64,000 nucleotides of DNA. It comes from Bacillota bacterium. Lineage in GTDB: Bacteria > Bacillota > Clostridia > Lachnospirales > Lachnospiraceae. The translations under genes and the position numbers were made by a program. Shown here piece by piece: positions 45,031-54,000 of the stretch. The number at the start of each line of letters is the position of its first letter. The first letter of the stretch is position 1. The notes beneath the pieces were generated by a model. That model was not told where the DNA came from and made no database searches. It saw only the letters and a list, made by a program, of their open reading frames with translations. The stretch lies in NCBI GenBank assembly GCA_023398375.1, contig JAEWSH010000051.1, positions 620,001-684,000 of the forward strand. Reading direction: 5' to 3'.

Positions 45031-46737
45031 ATGAAAGTTAAAAAACTATTATCAATGTTATTGGCAATTGTAATGGTTGTATCCCTTGGGGCATGTAGCA
45101 GTACGCCGGATGAAACTTCTGGTGGGGATGCATCCGTTACGGAAACAGGGGCTGAAACAACAGATGCATCCACAGATAAGCCTGTTGAACTGACCTATAT
45201 GCACAAACTTTTTGGGGATGAGAAATTTGTTGGAAACGACGATATCAACAACAATGTATGGACCAGGTATTACAAAGAAAAATTGGGGATTAAACTGAAT
45301 TACGTAGTTGCAGCGGCAGGCGATGATTATACCCAGAAACTTACCATGGCAATTGCATCCGATGATTTGCCGGATATAATGGATCTTCCCCCGGAAGAAT
45401 TTAAGGAATTGGCTGATGCAGGGCTTTTATATGATTTATCGGATTTATATGATAAGTATGCATCTGATCTACTGAAACAGTCACTGGAAGCAGATGGAGG
45501 AACACAGCTGACGTCCGCTAAAGTCGATGGCAAATTATATGGCTTTCCTCAACCGGCAGCATCGGATTCCACGGTTGATATGATTTGGGTACGGTCTGAT
45601 TGGCTCAAAAATTTGGGATTAAGTGCACCAACCACCATGGACGAATTAATAAAGGTAGCAAGAGCCTTTAAAAATGATGATCCGGATGGCAATGGAGTAG
45701 ATGATACTTGGGGTATCGGTTTTCAAAACAAGATTTGTGATAAAGACGGAGCCAGCCCGGGCAGTTTTGAAGGTTTCTTTGCCGCTTATGGTTCTTATTC
45801 CAAAGCATGGCTCAGAGGACAGGACGGGACCATCCAATACTCAGGCATTGAAAATGGAATCAAGGATGCATTAATACAGTTAAATACAATATATAAAGAA
45901 GGGCTGATAGATCCGGAATTTGGAGTAAAAGATACGACAAAGCTTTCCGAAGATATTGCATCCGGTAAAGTCGGTCTGTTTTATGGTACGGAAGGGATAC
46001 CGTGGGGTTGTGCCAAGAGCAGTATTGAAAATAATCCGAAGGCAGATTGGGTGAGTCTTCCGATTGTATCTGCCACAGACAAACCGGCAGTAGCGCCCAT
46101 GTATGTTAGAATTACACGCTATTTTGCAGTCAACAAGAACTGCAAGAATCCGGAAGCTATCTTTAAAATAGCCAATGTCTTCCAGGAGAAGATTAATTCT
46201 ATTGATTCAGATGAAGAAACATTAAATACTTTTGGTGTAGATCCCGCAACAGGAGCTAATCTTGCTGCCTATGCAGCTATTGGTTTAGATCCTGCCATTC
46301 AAAAATGTAATACCTATTATTCAGAAATCAAATCAGTTTTTGATGGAAAATCGACAGTGGATCAGATTCATCCTGAAGCCGCCCGTTATTATAAGGTGAT
46401 GAAAGAATATATAGACAGCGGTTATGATAAAACCAACTCATTGGGATGGAACTATTATAAATTTATCGGACCTGAGGGAAGCTGGAATACAATCATCAAT
46501 GATTATAAAGCAAATAACAGAACCACAGAATCCTTATTCTTTGGTGCACCAACGGCCACTATGAGTACGAGTTTAGCTTCCCTTGATAAACTACAGTCGG
46601 AAACCTATGTTAATATCATTATGGGAACACAGGGACCGGATACATTTGATAAATTCGTCACTGACTGGAAAACACTTGGCGGTGACCAGATTACAAAAGA
46701 AGTCAATGAATGGCATAAAACTACTTTCGGGAATTAG
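45031..46737 (+). CDS. LplA-type substrate-binding lipoprotein
   Basis: The product has 568 residues. The lipoprotein signal is MKVKKLLSMLLAIVMV followed by the lipobox LGACS. A Thr/Asp/Glu-rich linker leads to a large solute-binding domain of the kind paired with LplB/LplC permeases. It shows QKLTMAIASDDLPDIMDLPP and an EF-hand-like DDPDGNGVDDTWG calcium loop typical of this family. It would capture oligosaccharide at the cell surface. The ATG follows AAAGGAGG. Confidence 0.9.
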   Translation: MKVKKLLSMLLAIVMVVSLGACSSTPDETSGGDASVTETGAETTDASTDKPVELTYMHKLFGDEKFVGNDDINNNVWTRYYKEKLGIKLNYVVAAAGDDYTQKLTMAIASDDLPDIMDLPPEEFKELADAGLLYDLSDLYDKYASDLLKQSLEADGGTQLTSAKVDGKLYGFPQPAASDSTVDMIWVRSDWLKNLGLSAPTTMDELIKVARAFKNDDPDGNGVDDTWGIGFQNKICDKDGASPGSFEGFFAAYGSYSKAWLRGQDGTIQYSGIENGIKDALIQLNTIYKEGLIDPEFGVKDTTKLSEDIASGKVGLFYGTEGIPWGCAKSSIENNPKADWVSLPIVSATDKPAVAPMYVRITRYFAVNKNCKNPEAIFKIANVFQEKINSIDSDEETLNTFGVDPATGANLAAYAAIGLDPAIQKCNTYYSEIKSVFDGKSTVDQIHPEAARYYKVMKEYIDSGYDKTNSLGWNYYKFIGPEGSWNTIINDYKANNRTTESLFFGAPTATMSTSLASLDKLQSETYVNIIMGTQGPDTFDKFVTDWKTLGGDQITKEVNEWHKTTFGN

Positions 46738-46764
46738 TTGACTAAAATGAGCGAGGTTAAACAG

Positions 46765-48186
46765 ATGAAAGGCAATTATAATATTTTTTATACCCCGGAA
46801 AAACAGTACCCGGGAATGCCTCATGGAGAGATGTGCGGTGATTTCATGCCGTTTTACTGGAAAGGCACGTTTTATCTTTTCTACTTATATAAATACTGTG
46901 TTTATGTAGTGGAAACAAAAGATTTTGTAAGGTATGGAATGCCAAAACTGGTATTACAGAACGGATCACCGGATGATCAGGACTGGCATATAGGCACAGG
47001 CAGTGTTTTCCATCATGATGGATTATTTTACTTCCATTATACAGGATTCTGTGAAGGAAACCATAATGTTGAGGGCAAAAATGAGCAGGTAGTAATGCGT
47101 GCTGTAAGTACGGATTTAAATACCTGGGTAAAGGATAAAGAATTCTTTTTTAAACCGGATATAGAACATTATGGTAACCTTCATTGGAGGGATCCTCATG
47201 TTATCTGGAACGAAGAACTTCAAAAATACTGTATGATTATTACAGCGACAGAAAAAGAAGGAGCCTTTTTAAGAAACGGATGTACAGCGGTGTATGTTTC
47301 GGATGATGTTAAGAACTGGAAGCACTATAAAAAGTTATATGCACCAAGAACTTTCATTACCCATGAGTGCCATGATGCATTTCAGATAGGCAAGTGGTGG
47401 TATTTATCTTTTTCTAACTATTCACGGTGGTGGGAGACGAGATACCGTATATCCGAAAGTTTTAACGGACCCTGGACTATGCCGGATTTTGATGATATGT
47501 TTGACGGAAGAGAATTTTATGCGGCAAAAACGGTATCGGATGGTACAAGAACGTATCTGGTAGGCTGGCAGTCAGTCAGAAAAGATTGTAAAGATGAAGA
47601 GAAGTTTGTGTGGGGCGGGAATGTACTTGTACATGAATTAGTCCAGAGACCGGATGGTACTTTAGGTGTCGGAATGGTAAAAGAAATAGAAGAATCCTTT
47701 CAAGAAAAAGTTCCCATGTCAATGATAGAAAGGCAAGGAGCCTGGAGTGGGACTGATATGATTCAAGGTGAATCAAAAGATGGTTTTGGCTGGGCAGAGA
47801 TCGGCAGACTATCCGATACTTCTTTATTTGAAACAACAATTGAGTGGGAGGAGGGTACCAAAGCAGTTGGATTAATGATTCATACAAGTGATGAAAAATT
47901 AGAAAAATGGTGCCAGCTACGCCTTGAAATAACACATAATAAGATAGTTATGGATCGTTATAACAGAATTGACGGAGAGCAATACTACATGGATGAAAGA
48001 CCTGTCATATTTCAAGGGAATAAAGCAACGGTTAAGTTAATTGTCAGCGGAAGTATTATGCTGGCATATGTAGGGGATGTGGCACTTTCTACCCGCTGCT
48101 ACAGTGTTGATCCAGGCTCTGTAGGTATATTTGTAGAATATGGAAAGGTGAATTGCATAGATACGAAGCTGCTTGGTCAAAAATAG
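46765..48186 (+). CDS. GH32-related glycoside hydrolase 3 (non-canonical nucleophile motif)
   Basis: The product has 473 residues from the ATG at 46765 (GAGG upstream). TTG 46738 and ATG 46747 are in frame but lack a ribosome binding site. The N-terminal block is CGDFMPFYWKG, making Asp26 the likely nucleophile. The stabiliser Asp143 is in HWRDPHVIW and the acid/base Glu201 in HECHDAF. A beta-sandwich C-terminus is shared with enzymes 1 and 2. It is cytoplasmic and directly follows the LplA-type lipoprotein gene, so it should act on that importer's cargo. Divergence from the other two copies suggests different specificity. Confidence 0.82.
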   Translation: MKGNYNIFYTPEKQYPGMPHGEMCGDFMPFYWKGTFYLFYLYKYCVYVVETKDFVRYGMPKLVLQNGSPDDQDWHIGTGSVFHHDGLFYFHYTGFCEGNHNVEGKNEQVVMRAVSTDLNTWVKDKEFFFKPDIEHYGNLHWRDPHVIWNEELQKYCMIITATEKEGAFLRNGCTAVYVSDDVKNWKHYKKLYAPRTFITHECHDAFQIGKWWYLSFSNYSRWWETRYRISESFNGPWTMPDFDDMFDGREFYAAKTVSDGTRTYLVGWQSVRKDCKDEEKFVWGGNVLVHELVQRPDGTLGVGMVKEIEESFQEKVPMSMIERQGAWSGTDMIQGESKDGFGWAEIGRLSDTSLFETTIEWEEGTKAVGLMIHTSDEKLEKWCQLRLEITHNKIVMDRYNRIDGEQYYMDERPVIFQGNKATVKLIVSGSIMLAYVGDVALSTRCYSVDPGSVGIFVEYGKVNCIDTKLLGQK

Positions 48187-48269
48187 TTAATTTTTGCCTG
48201 GTATCAAATCTTACAGGTGGATTTTATTTTGCTTCAAATAAGGAAACATAAGATAATACCCATTAAAAT

Positions 48270-48293
48270 CAGAGGATAAAACCTCTGGTTTTT
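48270..48293 (+). terminator. Terminator of the third GH32-like operon
   Basis: CAGAGG (48270-48275) pairs with CCTCTG (48282-48287) around ATAAAA and is followed by GTTTTTTG. It lies 84 nt after the stop of GH32-like enzyme 3. Confidence 0.8.
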
Positions 48294-48351
48294 TGATAAA
48301 ATGTATAATCATTATGTCAAGTATGGATGTAATAGCAAGTGTTAGAGCAAT

Positions 48352-48392
48352 CCCCCTCACTCAACGTGGAATTAAGTGAGGGGGTATTTTTT
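48352..48392 (+). terminator. Strong second terminator
   Basis: CCCCCTCACT (48352-48361) pairs perfectly with AGTGAGGGGG (48375-48384), with a 13-nt loop, and is followed by TATTTTTTT. This is a textbook rho-independent terminator that seals the island from the mobile-element genes to its right. Confidence 0.88.
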
Positions 48393-48574
48393 TATTTCCC
48401 CTATTTTTCAAGAATTATATATCTGAAACATAACTAAAAATTTGTCCGATTCTAATAAGCGGCTGTAATAATGTGGGTGCGCAATAAATGACTGCGTAAT
48501 AACTGACATCCGCCGAACTAATAGAAGCGGTGGTGACGAGCAATAAAATCCGATTATAAAAAAATACAGAGTGG

Positions 48575-49144
48575 GCTTTTGTTGGGATTTACGCTGATGA
48601 GGCTATTACCGGAACAAAGACAGTAAAGCGTGAAGGGTTTTTGAATATGATAAAAGACTGTATGAATGGACAGATAGACATCATATTAACCAAGTCTATT
48701 TCAAGATTCTCAAGGAATCTGGTAGATACGCTTCAGTATGTCCGTTTACTGAAAGAGAAAAATATTGCTATCGTGTTTGAGAAGGAAAATATCAATACTC
48801 TTTCCATGGAAAGTGAAATGGCATTAGCACTTCTAAGCACTTTGGCTCAAAATGAAGTAGAATCACTGTCGGCTAATGTAAAAATGGGTATTAAGATGAA
48901 AATGAAGCGCGGCGAAATGATGGGCTTTAATGGCTGTCTGGGATATGATTATCATTCGGAAGATAAAACAATTACAGTTAATGAAGAGGAAGCTCAAACT
49001 GTTCGCTGGATTTTTGAACAGTATATCATGGGATATGGTTCTTATACCATTGTAAATCAACTGGTTCAGCTTGGTAAGAAAAATAAGAAAGGCAAGGTGA
49101 AATGGACGGATAGTGGAATAATAGGAATTATCTCCAATGACTGA
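48575..49144 (+). pseudogene. Broken large serine recombinase
   Basis: In frame with the 167-codon ORF starting at 48641, translation upstream gives WAFVGIYADEAITGTKTVKR, then FLNMIKDCMNGQIDIILTKS and FSRNLVDTLQYVRLLKEKNI. This is the resolvase domain and start of the recombinase domain of large serine recombinases (TndX/Tn4451-like). The N-terminal catalytic Ser region is missing: a stop lies about 12 codons before the recognisable part. The protein stops at IGIISND, where intact members continue for 300 residues or more. It is therefore inactive and marks an old integration or excision event. Confidence 0.8.
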
Positions 49145-49149
49145 GTTAT

Positions 49150-49212
49150 AATAGACAGTAATCAGAGAAACCCAGTAAACAAGAGGGTTTTCACCGATTA
49201 CGTCTATTTTTT
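49150..49212 (+). terminator. Long imperfect hairpin before parA3
   Basis: AATAGAC and GTAATC (49150-49163) pair with GATTAC and GTCTATT (49196-49208) with one bulge. A further AACCC/GGGTT pairing lies inside, and a T-run follows. It lies 60 nt before the parA3 start and should insulate it from upstream transcription. Confidence 0.65.
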
Positions 49213-49267
49213 TATTACCCTTTTTATCCTACCTAAATTATTTTTTACCCAAGAAAGGAGTTTGCCG

Positions 49268-50086
49268 ATGGCAAAAGTAATTGCAATCATGAACGAGAAG
49301 GGCGGCGTGGGAAAAACGGCCACGGCCACCACGCTTGCCTATCTCTTGTCCCAGCGGGGACACCGAACTGCTCTTATTGACTTTGACGGTCAGGGGCATT
49401 CCAGTATCATCTTTGGTGTGAAAAACACCAATAAACTAGAGGTAACTATTAACACCATTATTCGCAAGCTGATTGAGGACGAGCCTTTGCCTGATCCCGA
49501 TAGTTATATTATAAAAACCAACTGCGGTGTGGATGTTATCCCTTCAAATTCTCAGCTTTTTACACTGGAACGAAATCTGTGCAACGTGGATTTCCGTGAG
49601 CGTATGCTGTCGCAGTATGTGGATACCATCAATGACAGATACGAGTACATCATCATCGACTGTATGCCACAAATGGGTACGCCGATGATTAACGTGATGA
49701 TGTGTGCCGACAGCATTATTGTGCCAACACAAGCAGAGCTTTTGTCTACGCAGGGGTTGGCTGAGTTGTTGAAACATTATCAGGTTATCAGCAAAAACAG
49801 CAACCATCGTCTGCGTATTGATGGTATCCTTATCACCATGGATTCACCTAACACCATTCTGTCCGCACAGGTTAATAAAATGATTCAACAGGGCTTTGCC
49901 GGAAAAGTGCCGATTTTCAACACTCGTATCCCTCGTTCTATCAAGGTCGCAGAAGCAGTGCTGTATCATCAAACCATCTGTGAGTTCCTGCCAGAAAATC
50001 CGGCGGCGATTGCTTACAGTCAGTTTGCAGATGAACTTCTTTCCTGTGAAGAAACAGACGGAAAGGAGCTGATCGGAGTTGGCTAA
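49268..50086 (+). CDS. parA: ParA-family ATPase of the right-hand element
   Basis: The product has 272 residues from the ATG at 49268, seven bases after AAAGGAG. The Walker A is KGGVGKTATATTLAYL, the second motif is IDFDGQGHSSI (Gln-Gly variant), and YIIIDCMPQMGTP is Walker B. It is a partition ATPase distinct from the left ICE ParA. It overlaps parB3 by 8 nt. The local base composition is more GC-rich than the sugar island, marking the start of a separate mobile module. Confidence 0.92.
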   Translation: MAKVIAIMNEKGGVGKTATATTLAYLLSQRGHRTALIDFDGQGHSSIIFGVKNTNKLEVTINTIIRKLIEDEPLPDPDSYIIKTNCGVDVIPSNSQLFTLERNLCNVDFRERMLSQYVDTINDRYEYIIIDCMPQMGTPMINVMMCADSIIVPTQAELLSTQGLAELLKHYQVISKNSNHRLRIDGILITMDSPNTILSAQVNKMIQQGFAGKVPIFNTRIPRSIKVAEAVLYHQTICEFLPENPAAIAYSQFADELLSCEETDGKELIGVG

Positions 50087-51089
50087 GCCAAAAGTTATTA
50101 TTGAAGATTTTGCAGATATGCTCAATTTTGAGCCTGCACAGGACACCGCCCCTGCTCCTGTGCAGGGAGGTATCACGGAAATGGACTTCTCTTTAATGGA
50201 GCCGTTTCCGAACCACAGGTTCAAGCTATATGAGGGACAGCAGCTTGCCGACATGGTGGATAGTGTTCGCCAGTTTGGTATTCTGCTTCCCATTATCCTC
50301 TGGCATACGGAGGATGGGCGGTATCTGATACTTAGCGGTCATAACCGCCGAAATGCCGGTCAGCTAGCCGGTCTTACCAAAGGTCCTGTTATCATTAAGG
50401 AAAATCTGACTCATGATGAAGCCGTGCTGATTGTCACAGAAACCAATCTGCGGCAGCGTTCCTTTTCTGATATGAGCCATTCGGAACGTGCCTATTGCCT
50501 TGCCCAACACTATGAAGCACTCAAATCACAGGGTAAGAGAAACGACCTTTTAGCAGAGATAGAAATCTTCTTAAATCCTCATGGCTGCGAGGGAAACTCA
50601 ACTTCGTCACAAGTTGAGACGAAGTTGAGAACAGACGAAAAATTAGGTGGAGAATATGGTCTTTCTCATGCCAAGGTTGCACGATATATTCGTCTTGCAG
50701 GGCTGGTTTTCGGCTTACTGGAAAAGGTTGATACCGGTGAAATTGCGTTTCTTGCAGGCTATGACCTCTCCTTTGTAGAGGACATCAATCAGCAACAGCA
50801 GATTTTTGACCTCATGGAGTCCGACAACTACAAAGTGGATATGAAAAAGGCGGAATTACTCCGCAGCTACTATGAAACAGGAAAGCTGACCGATACCGCA
50901 ATGGTACAAATCCTTTCCGGAGAGAAAACCCGCAAACCAAAGAGCAATAAGCCCCAGTCCTTTAAGGTCAAGCCTACAGTGATTTCCAAGTATTTCACCA
51001 ACGAGCAGAGCAAAAAAGAGATTGAGGATACTATTGATAAGGCACTTGCTATGTATTTTGAAAATCTGAATACGGAGGTGGTAGATTGA
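50079..51089 (+). CDS. parB: ParB-family protein (ParB3)
   Basis: The product has 336 residues from a TTG overlapping the parA stop. The ParB box reads LILSGHNRRNAGQLAG, followed by ETNLRQRSFSDMSHSERAY. The HTH region is LSHAKVARYIRLAGLVFGLLEKV. It is a more divergent ParB than ParB1 and ParB2 but has the same order of domains. Its stop overlaps the TTG start of the giant methylase/helicase gene by 4 nt. The codons around SSQVETK lie within a 31-bp near-perfect palindrome (50598-50628). Confidence 0.9.
   Translation: MAKPKVIIEDFADMLNFEPAQDTAPAPVQGGITEMDFSLMEPFPNHRFKLYEGQQLADMVDSVRQFGILLPIILWHTEDGRYLILSGHNRRNAGQLAGLTKGPVIIKENLTHDEAVLIVTETNLRQRSFSDMSHSERAYCLAQHYEALKSQGKRNDLLAEIEIFLNPHGCEGNSTSSQVETKLRTDEKLGGEYGLSHAKVARYIRLAGLVFGLLEKVDTGEIAFLAGYDLSFVEDINQQQQIFDLMESDNYKVDMKKAELLRSYYETGKLTDTAMVQILSGEKTRKPKSNKPQSFKVKPTVISKYFTNEQSKKEIEDTIDKALAMYFENLNTEVVD
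50598..50628. promoter_or_regulatory. 31-bp palindrome inside parB3, candidate parS
   Basis: Fifteen bases on each side of G50613 pair, with a single mismatch at the fourth position. The outer arms TCAACTTCGTC (50598-50608) and GACGAAGTTGA (50618-50628) are perfect 11-bp complements. The centre is CAAGTTG, the Gln-Val codons, as in parB1 and parB2. Confidence 0.65.
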
Positions 51090-54000
51090 GCAAAGCAACC
51101 CTACTTGCCGACCTTTATAAGCAGTCGGTGCAGGAGTATACAAAAACTCCTGCTGAGTGGATGGGGCTGTTATCCTGTGTTGCACGGTTCTATAAGCGTT
51201 CCTTTGACAATTCCGTGCTGATTTATGCACAGCGCCCCGATGCCACACAGCTTGCTACTTTTGATGAATGGCACGATAAACGGATTAACCGCAGTATCAA
51301 TAAGGGCGCAAAGGGAATTGCCGTAATTGATATGGCAAACCCCAATGCCAGTATCAAGTATCTGTTTGATTTCATGGACACCAACGGCACACCGCAGAGC
51401 TTCCGCACTGTCATGGGTTTTCTGTGGGAGCTGGAGGAACAGTATCAGCCAAGCCTTTTGCTAAAGATCCATGAGAAATACAATACGCCTACTTCCAGTA
51501 TCGAACAGTGTCTGTATAAATTAGCACAGCGTATGGTGCGGGAACATCTGCCGAAGTATTTGGAGAATTTTAAGATTCATGACGAAAGCAGTATGCTCTA
51601 CGGTATGCCTATCGAAGCGGTCAAGGCGGAGCTTACCGAGCTTGTCACGGATAGCGTAGCCTATACAGTGTTCAGAAAATGTGGAATTGATACTGCCCCT
51701 ATTGAGGATGGCGCTTTTGTGAATATCAGCCATTTTAACAGCTTAGAGTTATTTATGACCATTGGTAGCTGTACCGCTTCACTGGCGCGTCCCATTCTCA
51801 GGGAAATTTATCAGGAAATCAAAGCAATCAAAATTGAAAGGAGCCAAATCTATGAGAACAGAGCCATTGATGAACCTCAGCTATCGTCAGGCCGAGGACG
51901 GGATGATGTACCCCGAAATACAGATTTCGCAGGAAGCTCAGATCGACAAAATGCCGGTAGGCAAATTCGGCAGAGCGTGGAAAGCCTATATGATGGAACA
52001 CCACCCCCACCGCCTGTCGGAGCTGATAGCACAGGGCGAAATCAACAAAATGATTCTCCAAGTGGACGAGGAGGCGGAGAAGCGCAAGGAAGCTCTGATA
52101 CAGGAGCTTCTCACGGTGCAGCCGATGCCGGACACCGAAGACACACTGGAGAGAGCCAGTCACATGAACATGATCACCCTCGCAGCGGAGGAACTGATTA
52201 TGAAAGAAGTGGCACTCAAGGTCAGATAACACAACCCACACAACAGACAGAACCGCCCACAGATGGTAAAGAACCGTCTGTGGGCGGTTTTTTCGTTGTT
52301 CCGCCGAAGAAAATACAGGAAGCTCCTGTCGAAGCCGCGACAAAAACAGCGCTAGAAACACACGTTGCCGAACCGGTTTCTCTGCTGGACGAGGAGGAAA
52401 TCTCTGATCTTGTAGATGTGGTGTTGTGTGCCGATGATATTACCCCAGATACACGGGAATGGCAATCAGAACTATATCGCTTTTGGGGCGGCGGTCATAA
52501 GCAGAGTACCAAAGCCAATGCCTTGAAAGCCTTTTATGGCAAGCTGGATACCGATTACACCACTAAGACCGGTGAGTATCTGTACCTTTTGTCCGGCAAG
52601 GATGATATTACTTTTGAAACCGAGGGACAGCAGTTTGCCTTTACCTACCGGGAGCTGGCAGAAAAAATTGACCAGCTTATTTTAATGGGATCCTATCCCT
52701 TTAGCTCTGCGGACAGTATGTTAGATGATTACTCCATTCCTGATGAAGCGGAAGAAATGAAAGGCACTGCGGATGAAGATAGTTATGAACCAGATGAAGA
52801 ACCGATCATTTCCAAAGATGACATCATCAATCAAATTCTGTCCAGTCACATTTCATTTCAAGGCGGTAAGCAAAGAATTTTTAACGCAATGCTCACGCTG
52901 CCTGCCAGAAAAGACCGCATTGCCGTGCTGAAAAATGAGTATGGGATTGGTGGTGTCAGCGGTAGTCTGAAAAACGGTGGTCATAGAAGAATCAATTATA
53001 ATGGTAGTGGTTTTGATATTGAGTACAAAAGCGATGGCGTTGATTTTCACGAGCATCTAACTTGGGAAAAGGTTGAAGCACGAATTCTCCAGCTCATTCA
53101 GCAAGAAAGCTACCTGACCGCCGAAGAAAAAGCGGAACTGGGGGCTGCGGGGCAACTGATTTCCCTAGATGCACCGTCTATTCTCACGGAGCCGTCTGCT
53201 CAGCTCAATCTATTTGAAGTATTTTCCCAGCCACAGGATACCTATGAGGCCAATGATGGCGAGGACAACGACGCCTTGTTAAATGAGAGCAGCACCGAGC
53301 CGGAACCGCTTCCCTTTCAGGAAGGTGACCGTATTTCTTATCATGACAAGGTATTTGAAATCCTTAAGTTCATGCACGATGGGCGCACGGTGGAAATCGG
53401 GGATATTTCGCAGCTTCAGAACCTCACCAAATTTGCCATCCGGGAAAGAGTACCAATTTCTGAAATTGCAGACTGCAAGTTGCTGAAAGACCATTACAAC
53501 GATGGGGAGATTGCTTCCATGGTGGTGGATGCCGTACAAAACGGTGGTAACAGCGAAGAAACAAAGGAAGAGATAAATGCGACAACCCTTGTCAATCAAG
53601 CCAACGAGAATTATAACCGAACTGTCATGGAGGATTTTCATAAACGTACCATGGATGGCTTTCAGTATCGTTATTCCCCTGACCATCATCTGTACGAGGG
53701 CGGTCAGAAAACCAAGTGCCGTAATAATATTGAAGCCATTCGTCTGTTAAAGGATTTACAGTCGCAGGGACGCAAGGTCACTGCCGCAGAACAGATTACC
53801 CTTGCCAGATTTGTCGGTTGGGGCGGTCTTGCAAACGCTCTGACACCGGGAAAATCTGGATGGGAAACGGAACATGAGGAAATCAAGGGGTTGCTCACTG
53901 AGGAAGAATTTGAATCTGCACAGCAAAGCACGCTGACCTCCTACTATACGGAGCAGAGTGTGATCCGGCATATCTATCATGCGCTGGAGCGTTTTGGCTT

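Larger units (their letters stand above)
48187..48574. other. Intergenic region at the right edge of the sugar island
   Basis: No gene is supported here. It holds two terminators (48270 and 48352). The final ~150 bases contain only decayed sequence leading into the serine recombinase remnant. This is the likely boundary between the sugar island and mobile DNA. Confidence 0.5.

Noticed and set aside
52250..52300. Hairpin-like repeat around CCGCCCACAGATGG / CCGTCTGTGGGCGG
   Set aside because: It is an inverted repeat within the coding linker just after the nested tnpV stop. It could be a tnpV terminator, but the run of T after it is short and the host frame reads through, so it is not called.
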